Of a stretch of DNA of 64,000 bases, positions 1 through 8,654 are shown piece by piece (the first letter of the stretch is position 1; every line of letters begins with the position of its first letter). The notes below the pieces were generated by a model, which made no database searches, was not told the origin of the DNA, and saw only the letters and a list, made by a program, of their open reading frames with translations. Made by a program: the position numbers and the translations under genes. This DNA is from Arthrobacter tumbae (GTDB lineage: Bacteria > Actinomycetota > Actinomycetes > Actinomycetales > Micrococcaceae), in the NCBI RefSeq assembly GCF_016907495.1, contig NZ_JAFBCC010000001.1, positions 1,054,001-1,118,000 on the forward strand, in the 5' to 3' direction.

Positions 1-224
1 CCACGGTGGTGAACGGGGAGGTGCTGAGGACCAACACCGTGGCGCACATGCGGTACAGCCCCGAATATCTGATCAGTTTCCACTCAAAGGTGATGCCGCT
101 GTATCCGGGCGACATCATTTCAACGGGCACGCCGGGCGCGATCCATATCAAGCCCGGTGATGTCGCCGAGGCGCGGGTGGCCCGCGTCGGGACGTTGACC
201 AACCCGGTGACTGCAGGAACGTAG
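1..224 (+). CDS. Fumarylacetoacetate hydrolase family protein, C-terminal end (5' truncated)
   Basis: Only the last 74 or so residues are inside the window; the reading frame is open to the left edge. The segment shows the FAH C-terminal hallmarks: a VNGEV strand, TVAHM, a YLISFHSKVMPLYPGD stretch and the STGTPGA loop followed by KPGD. Family members hydrolyse or decarboxylate 2-keto or acylpyruvate-type acids using a divalent metal whose ligands lie upstream of this fragment. It is the first visible gene of a catabolic run with a CoA-transferase, an acyl-CoA dehydrogenase and an IlvD/Edd dehydratase, so a role in breakdown of a sugar acid or dicarboxylic acid is inferred. The substrate cannot be told. 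Confidence 0.85.
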   Translation, partial: TVVNGEVLRTNTVAHMRYSPEYLISFHSKVMPLYPGDIISTGTPGAIHIKPGDVAEARVARVGTLTNPVTAGT

Positions 225-362
225 AACGCAAGACCAAGCACCACCCAGCACCACGCACCACGCACCACCACGCACCACCATCGAGTGGGCGCTGAGAACG
301 GGTTCCCGGCAGGAAGCACGTAGCCAGCGCCCAGTCGATGCACCAAAAGTAAGGAGATGACG
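225..362. repeat. Tandem CACC-rich repeat and 16-bp inverted repeat ahead of CoA-transferase
   Basis: Positions 261-270 and 271-280 are identical 10-mers (CGCACCACCA), inside a longer CACC-rich run from about 235. An inverted repeat follows: 279-294 pairs with 325-340, with one mismatch and a 30-nt loop. The ribosome site AAGGAG (351-356) comes after it. The stem could be a terminator or processing or attenuation element between the hydrolase and the CoA-transferase. There is no T-tract. Confidence 0.55.
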
Positions 363-1529
363 ATGGGCACGTCAGGTTCAGGCCCTCTCGAGGGCGTCCG
401 GGTGGCGGACTTTTCCCGCGTTCTCGCGGGACCCTATGCGTCGATGATGCTCGCCGATTTCGGGGCGGACGTCATCAAGGTGGAGAGCCCTGCCGGGGAT
501 GACACCCGGTCCTGGACGCCGCCCGTCGACGAGCACGGCGTCGGCACGTACTTCTCGAGCGTGAACCGGAACAAGCGCTCGGTGGTGTGCGATCTTCGGA
601 CCTCCGAGGGCCTCGCCCGGGCAAAGGACATCGCGCTGCACGCGGACGTGATCATCGAGAACTTCCGGCCCGGCGTGATGAAGAAGTTCGGGCTGGACTA
701 CGAGACGCTGGAGCGCTCAGACCTCATCTACTGCTCCATCACCGGCTTCGGCTCGACGGCGGGGGCTCACCTTCCGGGGTATGACCTGCTGGTGCAGGCC
801 GTCGGCGGGTTGATGAGCGTGACCGGATCGCTGGACTCGGAGCCGAGCAAGGTGGGTGTGGCGCTGGTCGACGTGGTGACCGGGCAGAACGCGGCACTTG
901 GGATTCTGGCTGCGCTGCGGCATAAGGACGCCACCGGGCAGGGACAGCGGATCGACGTGAACCTGCTGTCGTCGCTGCTGGCGGGGCTGGTGAACCAGGC
1001 GTCGAGCACGCTGGCCACCGGTGAGGCGCCGCAGCGGATGGGGAACGCGCATCCGTCGATCGCTCCGTATGAGACGTTGAAGACCGCCGACGGGCCGCTC
1101 GCCGTCGCCGTCGGAACCGACCGGCAGTTTGCTTCGCTGGTGCGGATCCTCGGAGTTCCCGAAATGTCCGACGATGAGCGGTTCAAAACCAACACCCAGC
1201 GCGTGGCCCACCGCGATGAGCTCAAGTCTCTCCTCGAGGAGCAGCTCGCCAAGCGTCCCGCGGCCGAGTGGTCCGCCGTCCTGTCCAAGGAGGGCGTCCC
1301 GGCCGGGAAGGTGAACTCCATTGTGGAGGCCCTCCAGCTGGCCGAGGAGCTGGGACTTGATCCCGCCGTCGAAATGAACGACGACGCCGGACCGCGCACC
1401 AGCCACCAGGTCGCCAACCCGATCCACCTCTCAGAGACCCCTGCCAGCTACCGGCGCCTGCCGCCGCTGCTCGGCGAACACAACGATGCGACCTTCGCGG
1501 CGCTCTCGACCATCACCAGCGGAAAGTAG
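363..1529 (+). CDS. CaiB/BaiF CoA-transferase family protein
   Basis: A class III CoA-transferase that moves CoA between carboxylic acids. The 388-aa protein has the N-terminal GVRVADFSRVLAGP motif (residues 11-24), ADFGADVIKVE, and the catalytic aspartate in LPGYDLL (Asp141). Length is normal for the family. I choose the ATG at 363 because AAGGAG at 351-356 lies 6 nt upstream; the ATG at 357 directly abuts it. It is followed after 7 nt by an acyl-CoA dehydrogenase, which fits activation of a dicarboxylic or branched acid to its CoA ester before oxidation. The CoA donor and acceptor are unknown. Confidence 0.92.
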   Translation: MGTSGSGPLEGVRVADFSRVLAGPYASMMLADFGADVIKVESPAGDDTRSWTPPVDEHGVGTYFSSVNRNKRSVVCDLRTSEGLARAKDIALHADVIIENFRPGVMKKFGLDYETLERSDLIYCSITGFGSTAGAHLPGYDLLVQAVGGLMSVTGSLDSEPSKVGVALVDVVTGQNAALGILAALRHKDATGQGQRIDVNLLSSLLAGLVNQASSTLATGEAPQRMGNAHPSIAPYETLKTADGPLAVAVGTDRQFASLVRILGVPEMSDDERFKTNTQRVAHRDELKSLLEEQLAKRPAAEWSAVLSKEGVPAGKVNSIVEALQLAEELGLDPAVEMNDDAGPRTSHQVANPIHLSETPASYRRLPPLLGEHNDATFAALSTITSGK

Positions 1530-1536
1530 TAGAACC

Positions 1537-2691
1537 ATGACTGTTGACCTTCTGTCCATCGACTCGCTCCTGTCGCAGGAGGAGCTTGCGCTGCGTGCCT
1601 CTGTCCGGGAGTTTGTGCAGACCGAGATCAAGCCGAACATCGCGGAGTGGTATGACAACGCGGTGTTCCCGCTGGAGATCGTGCCGAAGATGGCCGAGCT
1701 GGGTGTGCTCGGCATGCACATCAAGGGTTACGGCTGCCCGGGCCGCAGCTCGGTGGAGTATGGCCTGGCCGCGATGGAGCTTGAGGCGGGCGACTCCGGG
1801 CTGCGGACGTTCGTGAGCGTGCAGGGGTCGCTGGCGATGAGCGCACTGGCGAAGCACGGTTCCGAGGAGCAGAAGAACGAGTGGCTGCCGCGCATGGCGA
1901 AGGGCGAGGTGATCGGTTGCTTCGGGCTGACAGAGCCCGGGTCGGGGTCCGATCCGGGGTCGATGATCACGAACGCTCGTCGCGATGGGTCCGATTGGGT
2001 GCTCAACGGCGCCAAGCGCTGGATCGGGCTGGCGTCGGTCGCGCAGGTCGCGATCATTTGGGCCTCGACCGACGACGGCGTTCGCGGCTTTGTCGTCCCC
2101 ACCGATACCCCGGGTTTCACGGCGACCCCGATCACCCAGAAGCTGTCGATGCGGGCGTCGATTCAGTGCGACATCACGCTCGAGGATGTGCGGCTGCCCG
2201 AGTCTGCGATGCTGCCGAAGGCTAAGGGGCTGCGAGGGCCCTTCGAGTGCCTGAACGAGGCGCGGTACGGCATCATCTGGGGTGCGATGGGTGCGGCGCG
2301 TGACAGCTATGAGGCGGCGCTGAATTACTCGAAGGAGCGCCTGCAGTTCGGCAAGCCGCTCTCCGGGTATCAGCTGACGCAGCAGAAGCTGGTGAACATG
2401 GCGCTGGAGATTAACAAGGGCATGCTGCTGGCGCTGCAGGTGGGCCGGTTGAAGGATGCGGGAACTCTGGAGCCGTACCAGATCTCGGTGGGAAAGCTGA
2501 ATAACTGCCGCGAGGCGATTGAGATCTGCCGGGAAGCCCGGGCGATGCTTGGTGGCAACGGGATCACGCTGGATTACTCGCCGCTGCGGCATGCGAACAA
2601 CCTGGAGAGCGTGCGCACGTACGAGGGCACCGATGAGGTGCACACGCTGATTTTGGGCAACCACATCACTGGGACGCCTGCGTTCCGATGA
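1537..2691 (+). CDS. Acyl-CoA dehydrogenase, glutaryl-CoA dehydrogenase type
   Basis: FAD-dependent acyl-CoA oxidation, feeding electrons to ETF. The 384-aa protein has the signature CFGLTEPGSGSDP (128-140) and a C-terminal YEGTDEVHTLILG (362-374) whose Glu363 matches the catalytic base of glutaryl-CoA dehydrogenases. Arg90 in SGLRTFVSVQGS sits where glutaryl-CoA dehydrogenase holds the distal carboxylate, so a dicarboxyl-CoA substrate is likely but inferred. The ATG at 1537 is chosen with GGAAAG upstream; the frame extends further 5' only into the preceding gene. It overlaps the next gene by ATGA, implying coupled translation. Confidence 0.92.
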   Translation: MTVDLLSIDSLLSQEELALRASVREFVQTEIKPNIAEWYDNAVFPLEIVPKMAELGVLGMHIKGYGCPGRSSVEYGLAAMELEAGDSGLRTFVSVQGSLAMSALAKHGSEEQKNEWLPRMAKGEVIGCFGLTEPGSGSDPGSMITNARRDGSDWVLNGAKRWIGLASVAQVAIIWASTDDGVRGFVVPTDTPGFTATPITQKLSMRASIQCDITLEDVRLPESAMLPKAKGLRGPFECLNEARYGIIWGAMGAARDSYEAALNYSKERLQFGKPLSGYQLTQQKLVNMALEINKGMLLALQVGRLKDAGTLEPYQISVGKLNNCREAIEICREARAMLGGNGITLDYSPLRHANNLESVRTYEGTDEVHTLILGNHITGTPAFR

Positions 2692-4397
2692 GCGACTCCA
2701 CCCCCGAACCGACCGGTCTGCGCCGCGGCCTCACCAGCTATGGGGACGCCGAGTTCTCCCTGTTCCTCCGCAAGGCGTTCATCAAGGGCGCCGGGTACTC
2801 GGATGATGCGCTGGACCGGACCGTCGTCGGAATCGTGAACACCGGCAGCGGCTACAACCCGTGCCACGGCAATATGCCGGCGCTGGTCGAGGCCGTGAAG
2901 CGTGGCGTGATGCTGGCCGGTGGGCTGCCGGTGGAGTTCCCGACCATCTCGGTGCACGAGAGCTTCTCCTCCCCCACCAGCATGTTCCTGCGGAACCTGA
3001 TGTCGATGGACACGGAGGAGATGATCCGCGCGCAGCCGATGGACGCCGTCGTACTCATCGGCGGGTGTGACAAGACGGTGCCGGCGCAGCTGATGGGTGC
3101 GGCGTCGGCCGGTGTGCCGGCGATCTCGCTGGTCACCGGATCGATGCTGACCGGCGGATACCGCGGCGAGCGGGTCGGTGCGTGCACGGACTGCCGGGCG
3201 TTCTGGGGCAAGTTCCGTGCGCAGGAGATCACAAAACCAGAGATCGACGACGTGAACTCGCGCCTGGTGGGCAGCGTTGGGACCTGCTCGGTGATGGGGA
3301 CCGCGAGCACCATGGCGTGCATTGCCGAGGCGATGGGCATTGCGCTGCCGGGGTCCGCGTCGGCTCCGGCGGTGACGGCGGACCGGGTACGAATCGCCGA
3401 GCGGACCGGAACGCAGGCGGTTGCGCTGGCTACTGATGGCGTTGCGCCGTCGTCGATCCTGACGCCTGAGGCCTTCCAGAATGGGCTGCGGATGCTGCTG
3501 GCCATCGGTGGCTCGACGAACGCGATCATTCACCTGACCGCTGTGGCCGGTCGGTTGGGGATCAAGCTGTCGCTTGACGAGCTGGACCGGATGAGCGCCG
3601 AGACGCCGGTGCTGGTGGACCTGAAGCCGTCGGGCAAGTACTACATGGAGGACTTCCACCGTGCCGGTGGTGTGCCGGCCGTGCTACGTGAGCTCGGTTC
3701 GCTGATCAACCGCGATGTGCTGACGGTGACCGGTCGGACGCTGGGTGAAGAGATCGACGACGCCGGCCCCGGCTTCCCGCAGGACATCATCCGGCCGTTG
3801 TCGGACCCGATCTATCCGCAGGGCAGCCTCGCTGTGCTGCGCGGAAATCTGGCTCCAGGTGGGGCGATCATTAAGCAGGCTGCAGTGTCGCCCGCGTTGC
3901 TCGAGCATTCCGGGCCCGCTGTGGTGTTCGAGAACGCTGCCGACCTGGCTGCACGGATCGATGACCCTTCGCTGGACGTGACTCCGGATTCGGTTCTGGT
4001 GTTGAAGAACATCGGCCCGGTGGGTAATCCCGGCATGCCCGAGGCCGGGTACCTGCCGATCCCGAAGAAGCTCGCTGCGCAGGGCGTGAAGGACATGGTG
4101 CGGATCTCCGATGGGCGCATGTCTGGTACCGCAGCTGGTGCGGTGGTGTTACATGTGACGCCGGAGTCTGCTGTGGGTGGGCCGTTGCGGCTGGTGCGGA
4201 CCGGAGACACGGTCACGTTGAGCGTGAGCCGTCGGCTGGTGCAGCTAGAAGTGTCCGAGGAGGAGCTTGAGCGGCGCGCCGAGGAGCTCGGTCCTGCTTC
4301 GCCGGTTATTCCAGAGCGTGGGTATCGGCGCCTGTACGTCCAAGAGGTGACCCAGGCAGACGAGGGCTGTGACTTTCAATTTCTTCGCCTCGCGTGA
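2688..4397 (+). CDS. IlvD/Edd family dehydratase (dihydroxy-acid or sugar-acid dehydratase)
   Basis: Dehydrates 2,3-dihydroxy acids or aldonic acids to 2-keto-3-deoxy acids using an Fe-S cluster. The 569-aa protein carries the three conserved cysteines: GYNPCHGNM (Cys59), GGCDKTVPAQ (Cys127) and GTCSVMG (Cys200), plus ACTDCRAFW and a C-terminal DGRMSGTAAGAV. This pattern and length match the [2Fe-2S] pentonate dehydratases and relatives as well as biosynthetic IlvD. Because it ends a catabolic operon with a FAH-family hydrolase, I favour a sugar-acid dehydratase over valine/isoleucine synthesis. It overlaps the preceding gene by 4 nt (ATGA). It is the last gene before base composition drops. 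Confidence 0.88.
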   Translation: MSDSTPEPTGLRRGLTSYGDAEFSLFLRKAFIKGAGYSDDALDRTVVGIVNTGSGYNPCHGNMPALVEAVKRGVMLAGGLPVEFPTISVHESFSSPTSMFLRNLMSMDTEEMIRAQPMDAVVLIGGCDKTVPAQLMGAASAGVPAISLVTGSMLTGGYRGERVGACTDCRAFWGKFRAQEITKPEIDDVNSRLVGSVGTCSVMGTASTMACIAEAMGIALPGSASAPAVTADRVRIAERTGTQAVALATDGVAPSSILTPEAFQNGLRMLLAIGGSTNAIIHLTAVAGRLGIKLSLDELDRMSAETPVLVDLKPSGKYYMEDFHRAGGVPAVLRELGSLINRDVLTVTGRTLGEEIDDAGPGFPQDIIRPLSDPIYPQGSLAVLRGNLAPGGAIIKQAAVSPALLEHSGPAVVFENAADLAARIDDPSLDVTPDSVLVLKNIGPVGNPGMPEAGYLPIPKKLAAQGVKDMVRISDGRMSGTAAGAVVLHVTPESAVGGPLRLVRTGDTVTLSVSRRLVQLEVSEEELERRAEELGPASPVIPERGYRRLYVQEVTQADEGCDFQFLRLA

Positions 4398-4827
4398 GTA
4401 ATTATTGCAAGTTGCTCGTTCCGGTACGCTTCGAACAAGTTCAACTCTCTTCAGCTGCGACATTCGTTGCTATTCGGCGGACGCCTGGTCCAGATCACTA
4501 GCCCTGCCGGTCACTATCGAGACCGTAGATGGCCATCCTTTGACTTATCGAGAAGGTGGAAGCCCCATTGAAGGAACATCGGAGAATTCGCAAGCCGTAG
4601 CTTCGCTCAATGGGTCCCTTCACCTACCGGGCGCCCTGTTCACAACGCCGTGTGAGGCCACCGGGCCGCCCCTACAGACTGCGGCTCGAAGTAAGAGAAA
4701 CTCGCCACTCATGACCAGCGGATCCTTTCCTGCTCAGGAGAGTCGAGTAGGGACACTTTGATACTTCTCGACTTGCTGGTGCTTAGAATGTAGGAAACAC
4801 GCTGGCGTGCAAGCGGAAGACTGCACA
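4398..4827. other. Gene-poor gap at the left border of the accessory island
   Basis: About 430 bp with lower GC than the operon to its left and no convincing gene. An open frame starting with TTG at 4405 would give a Ser/Thr-rich 118-aa product with no recognisable motif and no ribosome site, so it is not called. A possible promoter for the downstream operon ends it: TTGATA (4758-4763) and TAGAAT (4784-4789), though the 20-bp spacer is long. Confidence 0.5.
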
Positions 4828-4935
4828 ATGGCAGAGGACCAGAAGGAACTTTTTCCAGACCCGAAGTTCAAGCCGCCCGAGGTTTGCCCTACGCTCATCG
4901 GAACCCAGAGAGGTGGTCTTGGCGCAGTTCTTTAA
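4828..4935 (+). CDS. Possible 35-aa leader peptide or small protein overlapping the hydrolase
   Basis: An ATG with GGAAG about 8 nt upstream opens a short frame, MAEDQKELFPDPKFKPPEVC and so on, ending in TAA at 4935. It overlaps the start of the alpha/beta-hydrolase (GTG at 4913) by 23 nt in another frame. It could be a small protein, a leader whose translation helps open the weak GTG start of the hydrolase, or chance. The charged, proline-rich composition and the ribosome site favour real translation modestly. No family is recognised. Confidence 0.35.
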   Translation: MAEDQKELFPDPKFKPPEVCPTLIGTQRGGLGAVL

Positions 4936-6211
4936 AGCGGATGAATTTGCTACTCGCGAGTTCGCCACCGAGTCGCTTCACGTGTATTCCGCACGTGAGA
5001 ACTCCTTTGCCTCACAAGTGGTCGTGTTCATTCACGGTTTCGGGGGAAGCGGGTACGGCACTTGGCGCGACATCCCGCTCAATCTGCTGGAGCACCTCTC
5101 TGGAGATTTTGATATCGCCCTGTTCGACTACGCCAGCGGGATGCGGAGGAAATTCGACGACAGCCCTAGCGTTGAATCGATTATCGAACAATTGACTGAA
5201 GAGCTCGAGGCGCTTCGCCACGAATCAATCTTTTTGATCGGCCACAGCATGGGTGGAATCATTGCGATGGGGGCCATCCGAGAGGCCTTCCTACGTAATT
5301 ACACCTCTGGGTCGCCTCTGCTCGATCGGGTCCGGTGTCTATTCACACTCGCAAGCCCGCTGGCGGGCACCAAATGGATCCCATTTGCTGTGATCCCCAT
5401 TCGAGAGAGCGGGGCGTTATCAATCCATTCGGAATTGCAACGTGCCAACTCCAAATTTTTTGCTGATCACGTGTGCGTCGACTTAGCGCCCTCCGCTACC
5501 CGTCCGCTTTGGATTCCCCATTTCGCCGCGAAAGCATCTGGAGATCGCGTCGTTGATCGATACAGTTCAACGGGGCAGATCGCGAGTGAGCGATCAAAGA
5601 CCTTCAGAGGAAGCCACTCCAATTTTCTCCGGGGCCGCAACTTGTCGGATTGGGTAGCTACGAAGGTACTCGAAGTCGGACACATTTGGAATACTGTCAA
5701 GCGCGCTGTGCCACAGCAGAAGAGGCTGCGTGCGTCGTTTGAGGGGCATCCCTCGCACGGCGAATGGGTGGATTCCTATCAGGGTGCGCTAGAGGATTTT
5801 GCCGCGGCCGAAGAAGTACCGGTTGACGACATGACGGGGCAAACAATGGATCTAGCGGTCGAACTGCGCGTCCGCGTGTTGCGGTGCGAGGACGTGGCAT
5901 CCGGCGATTCTCAGTCAAAGCTTCGGAGCGACCTTAGCCTCCATGAGAGGAAGGTTGTGCGTGCAATCGGAGTTTCCGTATTCGGGACAACGCCATCAGA
6001 AGCTGTCCATGAGGTTGCGTTCCTGCTCGGGGATCGCTCCAACCTATGGGCGGCCGGCGCAACTTCACTCGAGGAACTGCGCGAGGAGATAATGCATTGG
6101 CTGTACCGCGTGCATAAACTGGCTCCGCTCCATGAACCGCCATCTGGAGCGGCATTGAGCTTAACATGGGCGCTTGACCGCTCGGAACGACAAGCTATCG
6201 AGGATGCCTAA
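4913..6211 (+). CDS. Alpha/beta-hydrolase (lipase/esterase-like) with C-terminal extension, candidate defence protein
   Basis: A 432-aa protein. Residues 35-260 form an alpha/beta-hydrolase fold: oxyanion motif FIHGFGG (39-45), nucleophile elbow GHSMGG (Ser112), a candidate acid in GDRVVD and a candidate His in GSHSNF. This resembles serine esterases of the GPI-deacylase/PGAP1-like kind, suggesting a lipid or acyl-ester substrate. The last 160 residues are not recognised. The GTG start has only a weak ribosome site; no better start exists. The gene ends 1 nt before the start of a large HEAT-repeat protein, so the two are surely co-translated. Its codon use is less GC-rich than its neighbours, a sign of horizontal transfer. 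A defence role is inferred from context only. Confidence 0.75.
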   Translation: MVLAQFFKADEFATREFATESLHVYSARENSFASQVVVFIHGFGGSGYGTWRDIPLNLLEHLSGDFDIALFDYASGMRRKFDDSPSVESIIEQLTEELEALRHESIFLIGHSMGGIIAMGAIREAFLRNYTSGSPLLDRVRCLFTLASPLAGTKWIPFAVIPIRESGALSIHSELQRANSKFFADHVCVDLAPSATRPLWIPHFAAKASGDRVVDRYSSTGQIASERSKTFRGSHSNFLRGRNLSDWVATKVLEVGHIWNTVKRAVPQQKRLRASFEGHPSHGEWVDSYQGALEDFAAAEEVPVDDMTGQTMDLAVELRVRVLRCEDVASGDSQSKLRSDLSLHERKVVRAIGVSVFGTTPSEAVHEVAFLLGDRSNLWAAGATSLEELREEIMHWLYRVHKLAPLHEPPSGAALSLTWALDRSERQAIEDA

Positions 6212-6212
6212 T

Positions 6213-8633
6213 ATGTCTGAAGACTTCGCGCTACTTGCGGCTATTCTGCGCCCCCGAGACGTGGCGCTGCACCCAAACTTCCGGAGTTCCGAAGTCGTGA
6301 CGGTTGCGTCGCTCCTGGCACTTCTGACAACGGCACAGATTGACGCCTACCGCCGGGAACGAGAATCTGAAGGTTATCGCGATCTCGCGGCCCGCGATAC
6401 ATCGGGCATAGCTTTATTGGACTCCGCGCTGGCTGGACTGAGTGCAGGTACTGTTCAACAGGGAGCGAACGAGCTGGCTGAACGGGCTAGATCGAGTTCT
6501 TCGACCCCCCTGGAGAAGACGGTATGTGCCGTACTAAGTTCTTCGTTCTTCGCAGAATTAGGTAAACACAGATCGTCGATGAAGATCCTAGGAGACGTCG
6601 CCGAGCAAATATCGAGTAGCGATGTTCTGAACAAAGAGCTTTTGCTCGCCGTGATATTCCAAAACCTAGCCCTCCGCCGATGGGATGAAGGGGCCGAAGG
6701 TGTCGCTGAAGCTCAGCAAGCCAAGTTGTACCTGACGAAGTTCAAGGCCGATCAAATTCCTGCCTTCGAGCTAAGCAGAGGCGTCGCTTGGGGGTCGCAG
6801 GAAACCGTAAGAGCCATGCATCAGTTCCTACGTGCAGCTAATGACCTCCATTTCATTCAGATCAGTAAGGATTGGACCGCCCGCTTAGAACTAGTTCGCC
6901 AAGCGTCGGACTATGAAGCCCTTCAGTTGAGAAGCCGGGTGGCGTCCGGCTTGTCAATGTTCCTCGAGCATTCATATAGATCGAATCTCGACAACAACCT
7001 TGCATCGTCCTTGACAGACGGAGACGCGGAGCTATCGGAAGCGTTGATGCACGCGGAGTTTAGTGGTCACCTTGCTGCCCTTAACCTTCGAAAATTACTA
7101 GGTAGCTTGAGGTACTTACGGGGTCGCAATCTCTCCCAAGACTGGAGAGTCGAGGACGCGCTCCGGCTTCTTCGGACTTCGCGCAGCAAGAAGGATTTCG
7201 AGTATGGCTTGGCAAGCATAAGGATCGAAGGTCCGTTGAAAGTCTTGAGGAATCAGGCATCTCGGCTAATCAGCGAGCGGCCGGCGCCAAATTTGATGGA
7301 CCAGCTCGATTTCCTATTGCTGGAATCCTCATCCGAGCTCCTGGACCCGAAAACTGCTAGCGAAGCGCTGAATCTGGTTTTGGAAGCGAGCGCTGTCCCG
7401 AAAATTCAGCGTGGACGTACCTGGGAGTCCAACGAGTTCAGATTTGAGTACGTTTGGCGCGCAGCGATAATACTGGCACGCCGCGCCGACCGTGAGGCCG
7501 AAATAGCAAAACTCTTGCTTCAACGTACTACGCGCAACTCCGCCGATCACGAGTCGATCCGTCTCTTCGATCGGCTGCACAACGAAGTGTGGAACGACGA
7601 GTCTTTCAGAGAATGCGTTCGCGCTGCTCTGAAAGGCTCGATTGACCCACACTCCGAACTGTCGCGAACATTGCGTACAGCGACAGTCTTGGCCGAACGC
7701 GCGCCGATACCTGACGTAGAGGAGGACAGGCTCGATTTGAGGCGGGTCGCCGAGCTGTTGAATTTGCAGCTCGTCCAGGGGTACCAGCTCTCCGGGGCTA
7801 CTCGTGCTGCGGTCGAGCGCGTCCTACGGGAGGCCATGGCCAAAACCCGCGAAAGCGCTATGAAGGGGGTGTTCTCCGGGGGAGGGTTGCCGGAAGGTGA
7901 GTTAGCGGTCGTATTCGGGCTGGCGAATCAGGAGTCGCCAATCTGGACAGATGTAGGTGAATATCTGCTCGATCCGGTAGTGCAACGCAGTGACAAGTCA
8001 CCTGTCTACCGACGTCTCTTGCGCCATATCGGATCGTTGCCCTCGTCCTTCCTTGATCGACTGAAACAAAACCCAGCTGGTCTTCTTAGTTCTACATCTG
8101 GGTTCTTCAGCGAGGATATCGATCCCTATCCGGAAGCCGTGCAGCTGATAGCAGCTTTAAGCCTCCTACCGAATGACGAGCTTGTCGTGCTGTTCGGCCG
8201 CCTAATCGCGAGCGACAACGCGAAGGCCCGTGTGGAGGGAGTGAAGACCCTTCAAGTCCTTGCTGAGAACGCCCCTCAGACTGACTGGGTATTCGCTACT
8301 GCAATTGGTGCCACTTTCGACGCTGACTACAGGACTCGAGCCGAAGCGGCGGCGACACTGGGCTACATGCGGCGTGAGACCTCCCCCCTCCTGTCTCACA
8401 TTGATCAGAGGCTCTCTATTCTGCTCGATGAGGACGGCGCGCGGATCCCTATGTTGGCTCTCTTTGGACTTCGCAAGACCGCGGTTCCCATGTCCCCCGG
8501 GCTGCTGAAAAAAGTGCAAGCTCTAGCAGCTACCCACATCCACTACGGAGTTAGACAGCAAGCCGAGCTTGTCCTTAAGGATCTGCTCCCGGCGAGAAGT
8601 CCAGGCTCCTCGGCAGGGCGACGGGATGGATGA
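6213..8633 (+). CDS. Large HEAT-repeat-like protein of unknown function, partner of the alpha/beta-hydrolase
   Basis: An 806-aa, mostly helical protein with no recognised enzyme motif. The final 200 residues look like HEAT/armadillo repeats (NAKARVEGVKTLQVLAE, then YRTRAEAAATLGYM, then HYGVRQQAELVL). The central part is also rich in paired amphipathic helices. ATG 6213 is chosen because GAGG at 6200-6203 lies 9 nt upstream; an ATG at 6204 is the alternative. It follows the hydrolase by 1 nt. Large repeat proteins often act as sensors or scaffolds in two-gene bacterial immunity operons, so a sensor plus effector pairing is a hypothesis. It converges on the RT/HEPN operon with a 21-bp gap. Confidence 0.65.
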   Translation: MSEDFALLAAILRPRDVALHPNFRSSEVVTVASLLALLTTAQIDAYRRERESEGYRDLAARDTSGIALLDSALAGLSAGTVQQGANELAERARSSSSTPLEKTVCAVLSSSFFAELGKHRSSMKILGDVAEQISSSDVLNKELLLAVIFQNLALRRWDEGAEGVAEAQQAKLYLTKFKADQIPAFELSRGVAWGSQETVRAMHQFLRAANDLHFIQISKDWTARLELVRQASDYEALQLRSRVASGLSMFLEHSYRSNLDNNLASSLTDGDAELSEALMHAEFSGHLAALNLRKLLGSLRYLRGRNLSQDWRVEDALRLLRTSRSKKDFEYGLASIRIEGPLKVLRNQASRLISERPAPNLMDQLDFLLLESSSELLDPKTASEALNLVLEASAVPKIQRGRTWESNEFRFEYVWRAAIILARRADREAEIAKLLLQRTTRNSADHESIRLFDRLHNEVWNDESFRECVRAALKGSIDPHSELSRTLRTATVLAERAPIPDVEEDRLDLRRVAELLNLQLVQGYQLSGATRAAVERVLREAMAKTRESAMKGVFSGGGLPEGELAVVFGLANQESPIWTDVGEYLLDPVVQRSDKSPVYRRLLRHIGSLPSSFLDRLKQNPAGLLSSTSGFFSEDIDPYPEAVQLIAALSLLPNDELVVLFGRLIASDNAKARVEGVKTLQVLAENAPQTDWVFATAIGATFDADYRTRAEAAATLGYMRRETSPLLSHIDQRLSILLDEDGARIPMLALFGLRKTAVPMSPGLLKKVQALAATHIHYGVRQQAELVLKDLLPARSPGSSAGRRDG

Positions 8634-8654
8634 GCATAATGAATCACGACTTAT

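Noticed and set aside
1513-3659. Long minus-strand open frames opposite the acyl-CoA dehydrogenase and IlvD/Edd genes
   Set aside because: Arg/His/Pro-rich products without motifs, antisense to clearly conserved genes; an effect of high GC.
4405-4761. Open frame of 118 codons starting with TTG
   Set aside because: No ribosome site, no motif, low-complexity Ser/Thr-rich composition; treated as noncoding island border.
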